A stretch of 64,000 nt of DNA from an uncultured Gammaproteobacteria bacterium (GTDB lineage: Bacteria > Pseudomonadota > Gammaproteobacteria > Pseudomonadales > Azotimanducaceae). Shown here in pieces: positions 32,350 to 40,412 of the stretch. The translations under genes and the position numbers were made by a program. The notes under the pieces were generated by a model. The model was not told the origin of the DNA. It was given only the letters and a program-made list of their open reading frames with translations, and did not search any database. The DNA lies in assembly GCA_913050035.1 (NCBI GenBank), contig CAJXAC010000001.1, positions 34,975-98,974 of the forward strand, in the 5' to 3' direction. Positions within the stretch are counted from its first letter, which is position 1; the number at the start of each line of letters is the position of its first letter.

Positions 32350-34608
32350 ATGGCAGAAGCAGTGGATTATAAGCAGATAGGCAGTCGCCCAGTGCGCCCC
32401 GATGGCCTCGATAAGGTTACCGGTCGCGCTCAGTTCGGCGCGGATACGGTGTTGCCCAATATGATCCATGGCAAGGTTCTGCGTAGTCCTCATGCCCACG
32501 CGAAAATCCTCAGCGTTGATGTCAGTGGTGCCCTTGCGCTGCCTGGCGTATTCGCTGCGATCAGCGGCGCCGACTTTCCGGGCGGCGGCATCGAGGGTGA
32601 GGTCGGCGGCGAAGGTGGCGGCACCTTAGACGACGTAGCTAAAAATGTTATGGCGCGTGACAAGGTGCTGTATCACGGTCATGCAGTTGCGGCGGTAGCT
32701 GCTGCCACACCGATGGCGGCAGAAGCGGCACTGGCGGCCATCAAGGTAGAGTATGAGCCCTTGGCGCCGGTATTAGACGTGCTGCAGGCCATGCAGCCTG
32801 ATGCGACACTTGTGGACGAAAACAATTACACCAAGCTGCCAGAAAAACCCGAGCATCCGAGTAATGTGGCGAATCAGGGGCGGCTTGAGCGTGGCAGTAT
32901 CGAGGAAGGTTTTGCCGCGGCAGACGTGGTGGTGGAGCGGGAATTTAAATGCCCGATGGCGCATCAGGGTTATATCGAACCTCAGGCGTGCGTCGCCAGT
33001 ATTGATGAGCAGGGCCGTGGCACGTTGTGGTGTTCCACTCAGGGGCACTTTGAATTTCGTGCCGCAACTTCAAAAATGCTGGGCAAGGACTTGTCGGATC
33101 TAAAGGTTGTTCCGAAAGAGATCGGTGGCGGATTTGGCGGCAAAACGGTTGTATATCTAGAGCCGCTGGCGGTGCTGTTGTCGGAGAAATCCGGCCGCCC
33201 AGTGAAAATGGCGCTAAACCGAGAGGAAGTATTTCGCGCCACGGGTCCTGCCTCGGCTTCGGTAGCACGTATCAAGGTTGGGGCTAAACGAGATGGCACC
33301 ATTACCGCAGCCCATGCTTGGATAGCCTACGAGGCCGGCGCTTTCGCAGGTGCGCCCTATATGCCGGGCGCAATGGCGATCTTCGCACCCTATCAATTAG
33401 AAAACTTCTTGGTTGAAACCTTTGATGTGCTTGTGAATAAGCCGAAGGTTGCTGCTTATCGTGCGCCGGGTGCACCCCAGTCTATGCACGCCTTTGAGTG
33501 TGCGCTGGACGAAATCGCCCAATTGTTGCAGACAGATCCAATTGATTTGCGTTTGCACAATGCGGCAGAAGAGGGCACCCAAGCACCCTATGGACCGAAG
33601 TTTCCACCTATCGGGTTTAAGGCTTGTTTGGAAGCGGCAAAGTCGCACCCTAATTACCTTGCTCCGGTGCCGGAAGGCGCAGGCCGAGGCGTTGCAGCTG
33701 GGTTCTGGTTCAATGTAGGTCTGCAGTCCAGTGCTGAGGTGCACATTAACGAAAACGGCACTGTCATGGTCATAGAAGGCAGTCCCGATATTGGTGGCTC
33801 GCGGGCGTCAATGTGCCTGATGGCGGCGGAAACTCTAGGTATAGAGTATGAGCAGGTGCGTGCCCAAGTGGCTGATACAGACAGCACCGGCTTCTGTAAT
33901 GTCACCGGCGGTAGTCGAACTACCTTTGCTACCGGTATGGCGGTCACTAGGGCCTGCGAAGATGTTATTGCAGAATGCAAAAAGCGCGCAGCGATGACCT
34001 GGGGGCTGGATGAGGACCAGGTGGAGTGGGAAGACGGACAGGCGGTGCCCGGCCCCGGGGTTAATGCGGATGTTAAAGCGCTTTCTCTTGCTGATCTGGC
34101 TCGTAAGGCAGCCAAAACTGGTGGACCCATATTGGGTCGAGCGTCGCTCAATGCCCAAGGTGCCGGCGCGAGTTTTTCTGTGAATTTTGGCGATCTGCGG
34201 GTAGACCAAGAAACTGGCAAAGTCGATGTATTGTCGTATACCGCAGTGCAGGATGCGGGCAAGGCCATTCACCCGGCCTACGTTGAGGGGCAGATGCAGG
34301 GGGGCGCAGCCCAGGGACTCGGTTGGGCGCTAAATGAGGAATATATTTACAACGAAGAAGGGGTGCTGGAAAACCCCGGATTCTTGGATTATCGGATACC
34401 GGTTTGCTCCGATCTGCCGATGATCGACACAGAGATTGTTGAAGTTGCAAATCCGAGCCATCCCTATGGTGTGCGGGGAGTCGGCGAAACGCCCATTGTT
34501 GCGCCCTTGGCGGTGGCGACAAATGCAGTATCTCGTGCCATCGACAAGCGCGTAACGGAATTGCCACTATCCCCACCCAATCTATTAGAGGTCATCGACG
34601 GCGACTAG
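32350..34608 (+). CDS. Xanthine dehydrogenase family molybdopterin-binding subunit, 752 aa
   Basis: This is the large (Moco-binding) subunit of a molybdenum hydroxylase. RPDGLDKVTGRAQFGAD at the start is the usual entry, and IGGGFGGKT is a molybdopterin contact motif. Y-R-A-P-G-A-P-Q takes the place of the YRCSFR loop of form I CO dehydrogenase, which argues against that activity. G-V-R-G-V-G-E-T-P near the C-terminus carries the conserved catalytic Glu. These enzymes hydroxylate purines, aldehydes or N-heterocycles with water. The iron-sulfur and FAD subunits normally encoded beside it are missing here. The start has AAGGAG seven bases upstream. A small ThiS/MoaD-like protein gene follows 15 bases downstream. 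Confidence 0.93.
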   Translation: MAEAVDYKQIGSRPVRPDGLDKVTGRAQFGADTVLPNMIHGKVLRSPHAHAKILSVDVSGALALPGVFAAISGADFPGGGIEGEVGGEGGGTLDDVAKNVMARDKVLYHGHAVAAVAAATPMAAEAALAAIKVEYEPLAPVLDVLQAMQPDATLVDENNYTKLPEKPEHPSNVANQGRLERGSIEEGFAAADVVVEREFKCPMAHQGYIEPQACVASIDEQGRGTLWCSTQGHFEFRAATSKMLGKDLSDLKVVPKEIGGGFGGKTVVYLEPLAVLLSEKSGRPVKMALNREEVFRATGPASASVARIKVGAKRDGTITAAHAWIAYEAGAFAGAPYMPGAMAIFAPYQLENFLVETFDVLVNKPKVAAYRAPGAPQSMHAFECALDEIAQLLQTDPIDLRLHNAAEEGTQAPYGPKFPPIGFKACLEAAKSHPNYLAPVPEGAGRGVAAGFWFNVGLQSSAEVHINENGTVMVIEGSPDIGGSRASMCLMAAETLGIEYEQVRAQVADTDSTGFCNVTGGSRTTFATGMAVTRACEDVIAECKKRAAMTWGLDEDQVEWEDGQAVPGPGVNADVKALSLADLARKAAKTGGPILGRASLNAQGAGASFSVNFGDLRVDQETGKVDVLSYTAVQDAGKAIHPAYVEGQMQGGAAQGLGWALNEEYIYNEEGVLENPGFLDYRIPVCSDLPMIDTEIVEVANPSHPYGVRGVGETPIVAPLAVATNAVSRAIDKRVTELPLSPPNLLEVIDGD

Positions 34609-34623
34609 TTGTCAGACTGCTAA

Positions 34624-34866
34624 GTGGCTCAGGTTACACTGCCAGAAGATTGGACAGCTCTGACGGGCGGCATACGCGTGCTCGAAATAAACGCCGAAAA
34701 TTATCGCGACCTACGTTCGAGTCTGACCCAGCGATGGCCTGATCTTGGCACAGTATTAGAACGCTGTGCCGTGGCTATTGATGGGCAGATTTACCAGGAT
34801 GCGTTTATGGAAGAGTTGGCAGCTGACAGCGAAGTATTCTTCATGCCGCGCATAGAGGGAGGGTGA
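34624..34866 (+). CDS. MoaD/ThiS-like small sulfur-carrier-type protein, 80 aa
   Basis: This is a short acidic protein ending in I-E-G-G, the C-terminal Gly-Gly at which MoaD and ThiS proteins are activated as thiocarboxylates. VEDFFMPRIEGG-like endings (here EVFFMPRIEGG) and the preceding D-G-Q-I-Y-Q-D-A match the beta-grasp fold. The start is GTG at 34624. It lies 15 bases after the molybdenum hydroxylase gene, so it probably serves molybdopterin synthesis or maturation for that enzyme, either as an extra MoaD or as a dedicated carrier. The usual MoaE or ThiF/MoeB-like partner is not in the window. Confidence 0.78.
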   Translation: MAQVTLPEDWTALTGGIRVLEINAENYRDLRSSLTQRWPDLGTVLERCAVAIDGQIYQDAFMEELAADSEVFFMPRIEGG

Positions 34867-34893
34867 GCTCAGCCGCAGCGCCCAAGAACGAGC

Positions 34894-35445
34894 TCAAACG
34901 CAGGCTTGTGCCAAGGTATTTGCCACATCAGCAATATCGCTGGGCCAATCCTTGGTCTGGCTTGCAAAGCCCGAGACGTCACCAGCGTAAAGATAGCGTA
35001 AGGCCTCTTCATAACCAGGCAGGTCACCAGCCAGAGCTTGGCAAAAGCGATATGCCCGTTGTTGCGCCTGATGTCGGGCGAATTCTCGTTGCCGAGCCGG
35101 GTCCTTACGCGCAGCGGAAACGAGTTTGCGCAGGGTTACTGATGCACCGCCCGGTTGTTGTGCCAGCCAATCCCAGTGCCTAGGTAATAGTGTGACCTCC
35201 CGGCCTACCACACCGAGTTTAGGTCGGCCGCGTGCGCGAGCCGGTGTCGCGGTGGTTTGCGGATAGCTGTCAATGCGTCTGGCCACTTCATCGGCGCTCC
35301 CACTCAGGTCGACGTCGACAACGCTGAAAGAGGTTTCATCAAAAATCACAACGCCGGGTTCATGCAGGTGTGCGTGGGCAGCCAGTGCTGCCTCTTTTAA
35401 AGAGCCACGGGCGATTCGATGGCTAGGGCAAAATACGATGTACAT
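34894..35445 (-). CDS. DUF2239 family protein, 183 aa
   Basis: The segment R-G-R-P-K-L-G-V-V-G-R-E-V-T-L-L-P-R-H-W-D-W-L (written here with spacing, residues about 90-112), followed by QPGGASVTLRKLV and then RQREFARHQAQQRAYRF, is the hallmark of DUF2239. The N-terminal 60 residues look like a small beta-rich domain. The function is not established; the RGRPKLG stretch resembles an AT-hook and the helical part after it could contact DNA. It converges on the MoaD-like gene. A shared inverted repeat TGAGCTC / GAGCTCA lies between the two stops, possibly a weak bidirectional terminator. Confidence 0.85.
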   Translation of the reverse strand: MYIVFCPSHRIARGSLKEAALAAHAHLHEPGVVIFDETSFSVVDVDLSGSADEVARRIDSYPQTTATPARARGRPKLGVVGREVTLLPRHWDWLAQQPGGASVTLRKLVSAARKDPARQREFARHQAQQRAYRFCQALAGDLPGYEEALRYLYAGDVSGFASQTKDWPSDIADVANTLAQACV

Positions 35446-35521
35446 ATATCCGGGTAATAATAGATTTCAAATATTATTACCCAGATAAAAATAGACAGCA
35501 ATCCTTGCTTTCAGCTGCCCT

Positions 35522-36808
35522 TTAACTGACGTTGGCCTCGGGTTTCGGGCTTTTGGGTTTATCTCGGGTGCGAAGCACAAAAACAATAAGCGGTAGATAT
35601 AAGAAAAAAGTAAACCAGTAAGGTAGGTCAGGCTGGATCTGATAAAAGAAACCGCCAAGCAGCGGCCCGATGGTAAAGCCTAATGGGCCACAGGAGCCAG
35701 CCACACCGGCCACCGCCCCTTGCTCGTTAGCGTTCACTGCCATCGATGCACCGGCCATGAAGGCTGGCCCCGCCAGACCCATTCCAGCGCCCTGCAGCAG
35801 CATGGCAATGACCAGTAACGACTGGGTGTCGGCCATGGCCAAACAGGCGAAAGCTAGCGCCAGTATGGGCATGGCAATGCGCAGCCATTGAATCGGGCGT
35901 AGATTAATGCGCTGCATCAAGCCAAGTTGGCTGACCAATGACGCTGCTGCAGATAAGCCCATGGCCATACCAAAGGTCTGTGCAGTCTCCACGGCAGTTA
36001 AGCCCAAAACGTCTTGGAAACGAAACGCCAGAGTTTGCTGCACTAATGCCATGCCGATAAACATCATGGCGCCGACGATGATGTAGGGCAGTATGCGGGG
36101 ATCAAAATAGCTGAGTTTAACGCTGGGTTGATCCCGGGCTAATTTCGGTTGCGGGCTACGGGGAAGCAAAAAGACCACAAAAACGGCTGTGGTTAGTGCC
36201 AGACCCGAGGCCACCCACAAAGGCGTTAGCAAGGTTATTCCTGCAAGCAAACCGCCTAATGCCGGACCGAGTATGCCACCAAGGTTATTGGCTGCCCCCA
36301 CAGCCCCCATGCCTTTAGTACGGGTGGTCAGATCAGTGATATCGGCCATATAGGCGCTGCTCGCGGGCATAATTGCGGACATCACACTGGCATGCATTAC
36401 TCGCGTAAGCATGAGCAACAAGTAGGCGCTGAGTGGCAACAGCGCGCCAATCAGGGCAGCGTGAAATACGCTCGCGAACAAGAAATTCCCGCAGGCATAG
36501 CCCAGCAAGCCGAAGATCATTACCGGTTTGCGTCCCCAGCGGTCACTCAGCCGCCCCCAGCGTGGGCTGGCTAGGAATACGGTCAGCGACGATGCTGCAA
36601 TGACTGAACTAATCTGTAGCTCGCTGAGACCAACTTCCCGACCTAGCGGGCCGAGAATCGCAAATAGCACCGTGAAACCGAAGCCTACGCCCACCAACGC
36701 CACTAACAGAATAATGCGCGCGAACTTGTACTGTTGCGGCTCAGGGTCTGAGGTCGGTTCAATCAATAGCGCTTGCTCATAGTGGGTGGGTAAAATGCAA
36801 TCGGACAT
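35522..36808 (-). CDS. MFS transporter, drug-exporter type, 428 aa
   Basis: This is a twelve-segment major facilitator protein. GRLSDRWGRKPVMIFGL, in the loop between segments two and three, is the motif A of DHA1-type drug/proton antiporters, and GGILGPALGGLLAG is the motif C of exporters. The open frame extends 57 codons further upstream, but that part is hydrophilic and antisense to the neighbouring gene, so ATG at 36808 (M-S-D-C-I-L-P) is chosen. The first 14 bases overlap head-to-head with the start of the divergent small membrane protein gene. The substrate is unknown; the family exports toxic organics or antibiotics. Confidence 0.88.
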   Translation of the reverse strand: MSDCILPTHYEQALLIEPTSDPEPQQYKFARIILLVALVGVGFGFTVLFAILGPLGREVGLSELQISSVIAASSLTVFLASPRWGRLSDRWGRKPVMIFGLLGYACGNFLFASVFHAALIGALLPLSAYLLLMLTRVMHASVMSAIMPASSAYMADITDLTTRTKGMGAVGAANNLGGILGPALGGLLAGITLLTPLWVASGLALTTAVFVVFLLPRSPQPKLARDQPSVKLSYFDPRILPYIIVGAMMFIGMALVQQTLAFRFQDVLGLTAVETAQTFGMAMGLSAAASLVSQLGLMQRINLRPIQWLRIAMPILALAFACLAMADTQSLLVIAMLLQGAGMGLAGPAFMAGASMAVNANEQGAVAGVAGSCGPLGFTIGPLLGGFFYQIQPDLPYWFTFFLYLPLIVFVLRTRDKPKSPKPEANVS

Positions 36809-37148
36809 TGTAACTGAAACCGTAACAGCAGCGGCAGACAACGAGGACGTTTTGATTAATAGGAATGAATCAGATCGAGTAGTGCGGCGCGATAGCGACA
36901 GTAGCCAAGCGACCCAGCGTATTGTGGTGCAAAGAAGTCGCTGGCAGCGTATGGCGCGAACAATTTTGCTTGGCACCACAACGGCACTGGCGAGCGTGGT
37001 TTGGGTGGCTCAGCAATATGGCGTTGCGGTAACCGATAGCTTGGCGTTTTTGGGTAGTAGTTTTCTGTTTGTGGCCGGCTTGATCGGCATTGCTTTGGCC
37101 GTTGCATGCCTGCTGTGGTTGCTACGTAAGCTGTTTGGCCGTGGTTAA
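36795..37148 (+). CDS. Small membrane protein with acidic N-terminal tail, 117 aa
   Basis: ATG at 36795 follows a GGGTGGG-type site; GTG at 36786 is an alternative. The first 55 residues are hydrophilic and charged (SDRVVRRDSDSSQATQR), then two hydrophobic segments occur at about 57-75 and 85-107, and the end is basic (R-K-L-F-G-R-G). I do not recognise a family. It overlaps the 5' end of the divergent MFS gene by 14 bases, and it converges with the signal peptidase gene, its stop being one base from that gene's stop. Confidence 0.6.
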   Translation: MQSDIVTETVTAAADNEDVLINRNESDRVVRRDSDSSQATQRIVVQRSRWQRMARTILLGTTTALASVVWVAQQYGVAVTDSLAFLGSSFLFVAGLIGIALAVACLLWLLRKLFGRG

Positions 37149-37149
37149 T

Positions 37150-37866
37150 TTAACTGCGTAGCGAGCGCATTAAACGGTCGCTGCGGGGCAAGTAGTAATT
37201 GTCGATGTCAAAGCTAAAGGCTATCGAGCTGGCTCGCCCCAAAATGGCATTGCGTGGCACGAAGCCAACGGCGCGATAATCGCCACTATTGTCGCGATTA
37301 TCGCCCAGCACTAAATAGGACCCTTCTGGAACAGTGACCGGGCCAAAGCTCGACGCCACCCATGCGGGCCTGTGTTTAAACAACATAATAGGTCGTTGTT
37401 CCCCTAGTGCCGTTTCGCGCATGATCCGGGTGTGGCTTAGCGGGCGCGATAATTGTTCGGGTAAAAGATTATTCGTTTCTGTCGTGTACTCGGCCAGTTG
37501 GCCATTAATGCTGAGTCGATTGTCGCGAAGGCTGATCGTATCCCCTGGCAGACCGATAATACGCTTGATCATCAAACGTCCGTCCTTGGGTGATTCAAAA
37601 GTGACGATATCTGAGCGTTCAGGATTTGCCCACCGGGTGATACGAATGAACGTAAACGGAATGCGCAGATCATAGGCCAGCTTATTCACAATCACGCGGT
37701 CGCCGATCACTATTGAAGGCAGCATGGAACTGGATGGTACGTGGTTCCAGTCTGCTACAGCCGAGCGGAAAACCAGCATAAAGACGACAAAGCCAATAAA
37801 CCCGCGCCAATCGCGCCAGGTGTTAGGCAGGCTTCGAGACTTGGCAGCCTCGGTATTGAGCTTCAT
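37150..37866 (-). CDS. lepB: Signal peptidase I
   Basis: This enzyme removes signal peptides from secreted proteins at the outer face of the inner membrane. One membrane segment (about residues 20-37) is followed by V-P-S-S-S-M-L-P-S, with the catalytic Ser47. M-I-K-R-I-I-G-L-P-G-D carries the general base Lys101, and VLGDNRDNSGDYR is box E. At 238 residues it is shorter than the Escherichia coli enzyme and has only the one N-terminal segment. lepA, rnc and era, frequent partners, are absent, so this may be an additional copy. DUF1244 is encoded one base upstream, probably in the same operon. Confidence 0.95.
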   Translation of the reverse strand: MKLNTEAAKSRSLPNTWRDWRGFIGFVVFMLVFRSAVADWNHVPSSSMLPSIVIGDRVIVNKLAYDLRIPFTFIRITRWANPERSDIVTFESPKDGRLMIKRIIGLPGDTISLRDNRLSINGQLAEYTTETNNLLPEQLSRPLSHTRIMRETALGEQRPIMLFKHRPAWVASSFGPVTVPEGSYLVLGDNRDNSGDYRAVGFVPRNAILGRASSIAFSFDIDNYYLPRSDRLMRSLRS

Positions 37867-37867
37867 A

Positions 37868-38170
37868 TCAGGCCTGCTGCTGCGCTTCCATCGCCGCCAG
37901 TTGTTCTGGGGTCGCTTCCAACTGATGCTTCGCTTTCCATTCGTCGTAGGTCATCTTGTAGACCTGTTCCCGAGCAGCGTCCATGGTCACCGGTAAGTTC
38001 TGGTCATCGGCGGCGGCCTTGTACCACTTAGACAGGCAGTTGCGACAAAATCCGGCGAGAATCATCAGGTCGATATTTTGCACGTCTTTGCGCGAGTCTA
38101 GATGGGCTACCAGACGTCTAAATGCTGCGGCCTCGAGCTCAATTTGTTGTTGTTGGGTCAGCGTGTCCAT
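37868..38170 (-). CDS. DUF1244 domain protein, 100 aa
   Basis: This is a small all-helical protein with the DUF1244 pattern: AAAFRRLVAHLDSRKDVQN, then L-A-G-F-C-R-N-C-L-S-K-W-Y and YDEWKAKHQ. The conserved F-C-R-N-C pair of Cys may bind metal or form a disulfide. Structures of family members show a compact helical fold, but no activity is established. ATG at 38170 is chosen; an upstream start at 38212 would overlap the yaaA gene by 26 bases. Its stop is one base from the lepB start, and yaaA ends 16 bases upstream, so yaaA, this gene and lepB appear co-transcribed. Confidence 0.9.
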   Translation of the reverse strand: MDTLTQQQQIELEAAAFRRLVAHLDSRKDVQNIDLMILAGFCRNCLSKWYKAAADDQNLPVTMDAAREQVYKMTYDEWKAKHQLEATPEQLAAMEAQQQA

Positions 38171-38186
38171 TGTTTGCAGATCCTTG

Positions 38187-38951
38187 TTATCGGGTGAAGA
38201 TCCATTCGTCATCGCTACTTAACGCTTCGTTAAACGCATAGTCATCGACATCAAACTGGCGCAATTGGGTTGGTCGTACAATGCGCTTATCGATCATATA
38301 GCGCGCCATCAAGCCACGGGCTCTTTTCGCGGAAAACGAAACGAAACGGTATTTGCCATCGCGCAGCTCTTTGAAGTTTATCGTTAGAATGCGTCCTTCA
38401 ATGCGCTCCGGCTGGATCACCTGGTAGTACTCGTTAGATGCCAGATTCACTAATACTTTGCTAGTTTGCTGCGCCAGGGCTTCATTAATGCTGCCGGTGA
38501 TTTTGTCGCCCCAGAACTGGTACAGGTTGCTGCCGCGGCGGGTGGTGAGTCGCGTCCCCATTTCCAGCCGATAGGGTTGGATTAAATCTAAGGGCCTTAG
38601 CAGACCGTGCAAGCCAGACAATACGCGCAGGTGTTTCTGCGCAAAATTAACATCCCTAGCTGCCAGGGTTTGTGCGTCTAGGCCTTGGTATACGTCGCCC
38701 TTGAAGGCGAAGATAGCCGGCCGAGCATTGCCCGTATTTGCTGTAGATTGCCACTCGGCGTACCTACGGTGGTTGAGTTCGGCGAGGTTGTCACTGATCT
38801 TCATCAGACTACCGATCTCCGCAGGTGCGAATTTTCGCAACGTCGAGATCAGCTCTTTCGATTCGCTGTTGAAGTCTGGTTGCGTAGACTTGCTGATAGT
38901 CAGCGGTGTTTCGTAGTCCAGCGTTTTCGCTGGGGAAAGAATAGCCAGCAT
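38187..38951 (-). CDS. yaaA: Peroxide stress protein YaaA (DUF328)
   Basis: The start M-L-A-I-L-S-P-A-K-T-L-D-Y-E is the family signature. SGLHGLLRPLDLIQPYRLEMG in the middle and LINFKELRDGKYRFVSFSAKRARGLMARY-like sequence near the end (here TINFKELRDGKYRFVSF) complete it. In Escherichia coli YaaA lowers free intracellular iron during hydrogen peroxide stress and binds DNA. Length 254 is normal. It diverges from bolA across 178 bases, which should hold both promoters. I see no clear OxyR or Fur site by eye. Confidence 0.95.
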   Translation of the reverse strand: MLAILSPAKTLDYETPLTISKSTQPDFNSESKELISTLRKFAPAEIGSLMKISDNLAELNHRRYAEWQSTANTGNARPAIFAFKGDVYQGLDAQTLAARDVNFAQKHLRVLSGLHGLLRPLDLIQPYRLEMGTRLTTRRGSNLYQFWGDKITGSINEALAQQTSKVLVNLASNEYYQVIQPERIEGRILTINFKELRDGKYRFVSFSAKRARGLMARYMIDKRIVRPTQLRQFDVDDYAFNEALSSDDEWIFTR

Positions 38952-39129
38952 ATTTTGCCCTATCGATCTTATTGTGTTGGTGCCATGGAAATAGTTTTGG
39001 CCACTTAGGGTAGAGATATTAGCTAACCTGAAGGCCTTAGACGAGTGTCTTCAAGCAGTTCACAATCAATTGATAGCGCCCTGATTGTCACGGCTATATC
39101 ATTGCGCAATCCAGGTTTTAGGTGTCCGC

Positions 39130-39462
39130 ATGAGCGCTCGTCAACAACGTATCTTAGAAAAACTGACGGCTGAGTTTTCGCTCAGTCACGTCGATGTCGC
39201 AGATGAAAGTTCCGGGCACAGTGTGCCAGAAGGTGCAGAAAGTCATTTTAAGGTGACCGCCGTAGGCCAGGTATTTGCCGAACTGTCACGCATAGCGCGC
39301 CACCGGCTGGTTAATAAGCTGCTGCAGAGCGAATTCGACTCTGGCATGCACGCCTGTGCATTGCATCTGTATAGCGAAGACGAGTGGCTGCAGCGGCAAA
39401 ATCAGGCGCCGCAATCGCCCGACTGTGCTGGTGCTAGTAAAAACGCTGCTGACGGAGCCTAA
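39130..39462 (+). CDS. bolA: BolA family protein, 110 aa
   Basis: S-H-F-K-V-T-A-V (about residues 38-45) and HRLVNKLLQSEFDSGMHACALH with YSEDEW are the BolA fold and its conserved His-containing helix-turn-helix-like segment. BolA proteins bind monothiol glutaredoxins through a shared [2Fe-2S] cluster and also influence transcription and cell shape in stress. ATG at 39130 begins M-S-A-R-Q; fifteen extra upstream codons are open but unlike the family. trhO starts two bases after the stop, so the two are coupled. Confidence 0.9.
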   Translation: MSARQQRILEKLTAEFSLSHVDVADESSGHSVPEGAESHFKVTAVGQVFAELSRIARHRLVNKLLQSEFDSGMHACALHLYSEDEWLQRQNQAPQSPDCAGASKNAADGA

Positions 39463-39464
39463 GC

Positions 39465-40388
39465 ATGCGGCGAGTGTTGGCGTTTTATAAGTTTATCCCG
39501 GTGACGGAACCCGAAGCCCGTGTCGAGGAACTGCAACAGTTGGGTGAGCAGCTTGGTGTGGTGGGTACCATTTTGCTGGCACAAGAAGGCGTGAATGGGA
39601 CAATCGTCGCTGAAATAGACAGTCTTGACGCGATGGTCAGGGCATTGGAGCAAGCCTTTGGGGCGATGACTTTCAAGTGGTCCGACTTGGATCAATCTGG
39701 GATCGGCTTTCATCGTTTTAAAGTGCGCATCAAGCCGGAAATTGTCAGCTTTGGTGTTGCCGGTTTGGATTTGCAAAAAACCGGTGAGCACGTAGATGGG
39801 GCGCGCTGGAATGAATTACTCGCCGATCCTGAGGTACTGGTTATTGATACGCGCAACCATTACGAAATTGATATTGGTACCTTTGATAATGCGGTGTCGC
39901 CGGATACCGATAATTTTCGCGAGTTTCCCCAATGGGTAGAAGACAACATAGATCCCGCAAAACAGCGCAAAGTCGCGATGTTCTGCACTGGCGGTATTCG
40001 GTGTGAAAAAGCTTCAGCTCTAGTAGCCCAGCATGGCGTAGAAGAGGTCTATCAGCTGAATGGCGGCATTCTGCAGTACCTAGAAGATACGCCATTAGAA
40101 CAGAGCCGGTGGCAAGGCGAATGCTTTGTGTTCGATCAACGGGTGTCGGTAAATCATGACCTTGAACAGGGCCAGTATCGACAGTGCTATGCGTGTCGAC
40201 ATCCATTGTCCAAAGACGATATGCAGGCACCCGAGTTTGAGCACGGTGTTAGTTGCCCGTTTTGTCACAGTTCGGTCACTGATGTGCGGCGTCAGCAGTT
40301 TCGTGAACGTCAGCGACAGGTACGGTTGGCAGCTGCACGGGGCGAGGCGCACATTGGTGTAACCCAGAGCAAGGACAAAGGCTCCTAG
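39465..40388 (+). CDS. trhO: tRNA uridine(34) hydroxylase, rhodanese-like
   Basis: This is the YceA/TrhO protein, which hydroxylates uridine 34 of certain tRNAs on the way to 5-carboxymethoxyuridine using O2. The N-terminal domain (FYKFIPVTEPEARVEEL; GTILLAQEGVNGTI) is followed by a rhodanese domain with VIDTRNHYEIDIGTF. The catalytic loop F-C-T-G-G-I-R-C-E-K carries Cys174. The C-terminal part holds C-Y-A-C and C-P-F-C pairs that may bind zinc. Length 307 is typical. It starts just after bolA. Confidence 0.94.
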   Translation: MRRVLAFYKFIPVTEPEARVEELQQLGEQLGVVGTILLAQEGVNGTIVAEIDSLDAMVRALEQAFGAMTFKWSDLDQSGIGFHRFKVRIKPEIVSFGVAGLDLQKTGEHVDGARWNELLADPEVLVIDTRNHYEIDIGTFDNAVSPDTDNFREFPQWVEDNIDPAKQRKVAMFCTGGIRCEKASALVAQHGVEEVYQLNGGILQYLEDTPLEQSRWQGECFVFDQRVSVNHDLEQGQYRQCYACRHPLSKDDMQAPEFEHGVSCPFCHSSVTDVRRQQFRERQRQVRLAAARGEAHIGVTQSKDKGS

Positions 40389-40408
40389 CCAGCGGCGTTG
40401 TGCTGGTT
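40387..40408. terminator. Hairpin between trhO and tesA, possible bidirectional terminator
   Basis: AGCCAGC (40387-40393) pairs with GCTGGTT (40402-40408) with one G-U pair and an eight-base loop, just between the convergent stop codons. There is no T-run on either side. Confidence 0.3.
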
Positions 40409-40412
40409 AGAA

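Noticed and set aside
33654..34268. 204-codon antisense ORF over the molybdenum hydroxylase gene
   Set aside because: Lies wholly inside a well-supported gene; composition is that of a codon-bias shadow.
34864..34900. TGAGCTC / GAGCTCA inverted repeat as a terminator
   Set aside because: Loop of about 19 bases and no T-run; kept only as a remark under the DUF2239 gene.
36809..36979. N-terminal extension of the MFS exporter by 57 codons
   Set aside because: The extension is hydrophilic, unlike the family and antisense to the next gene.
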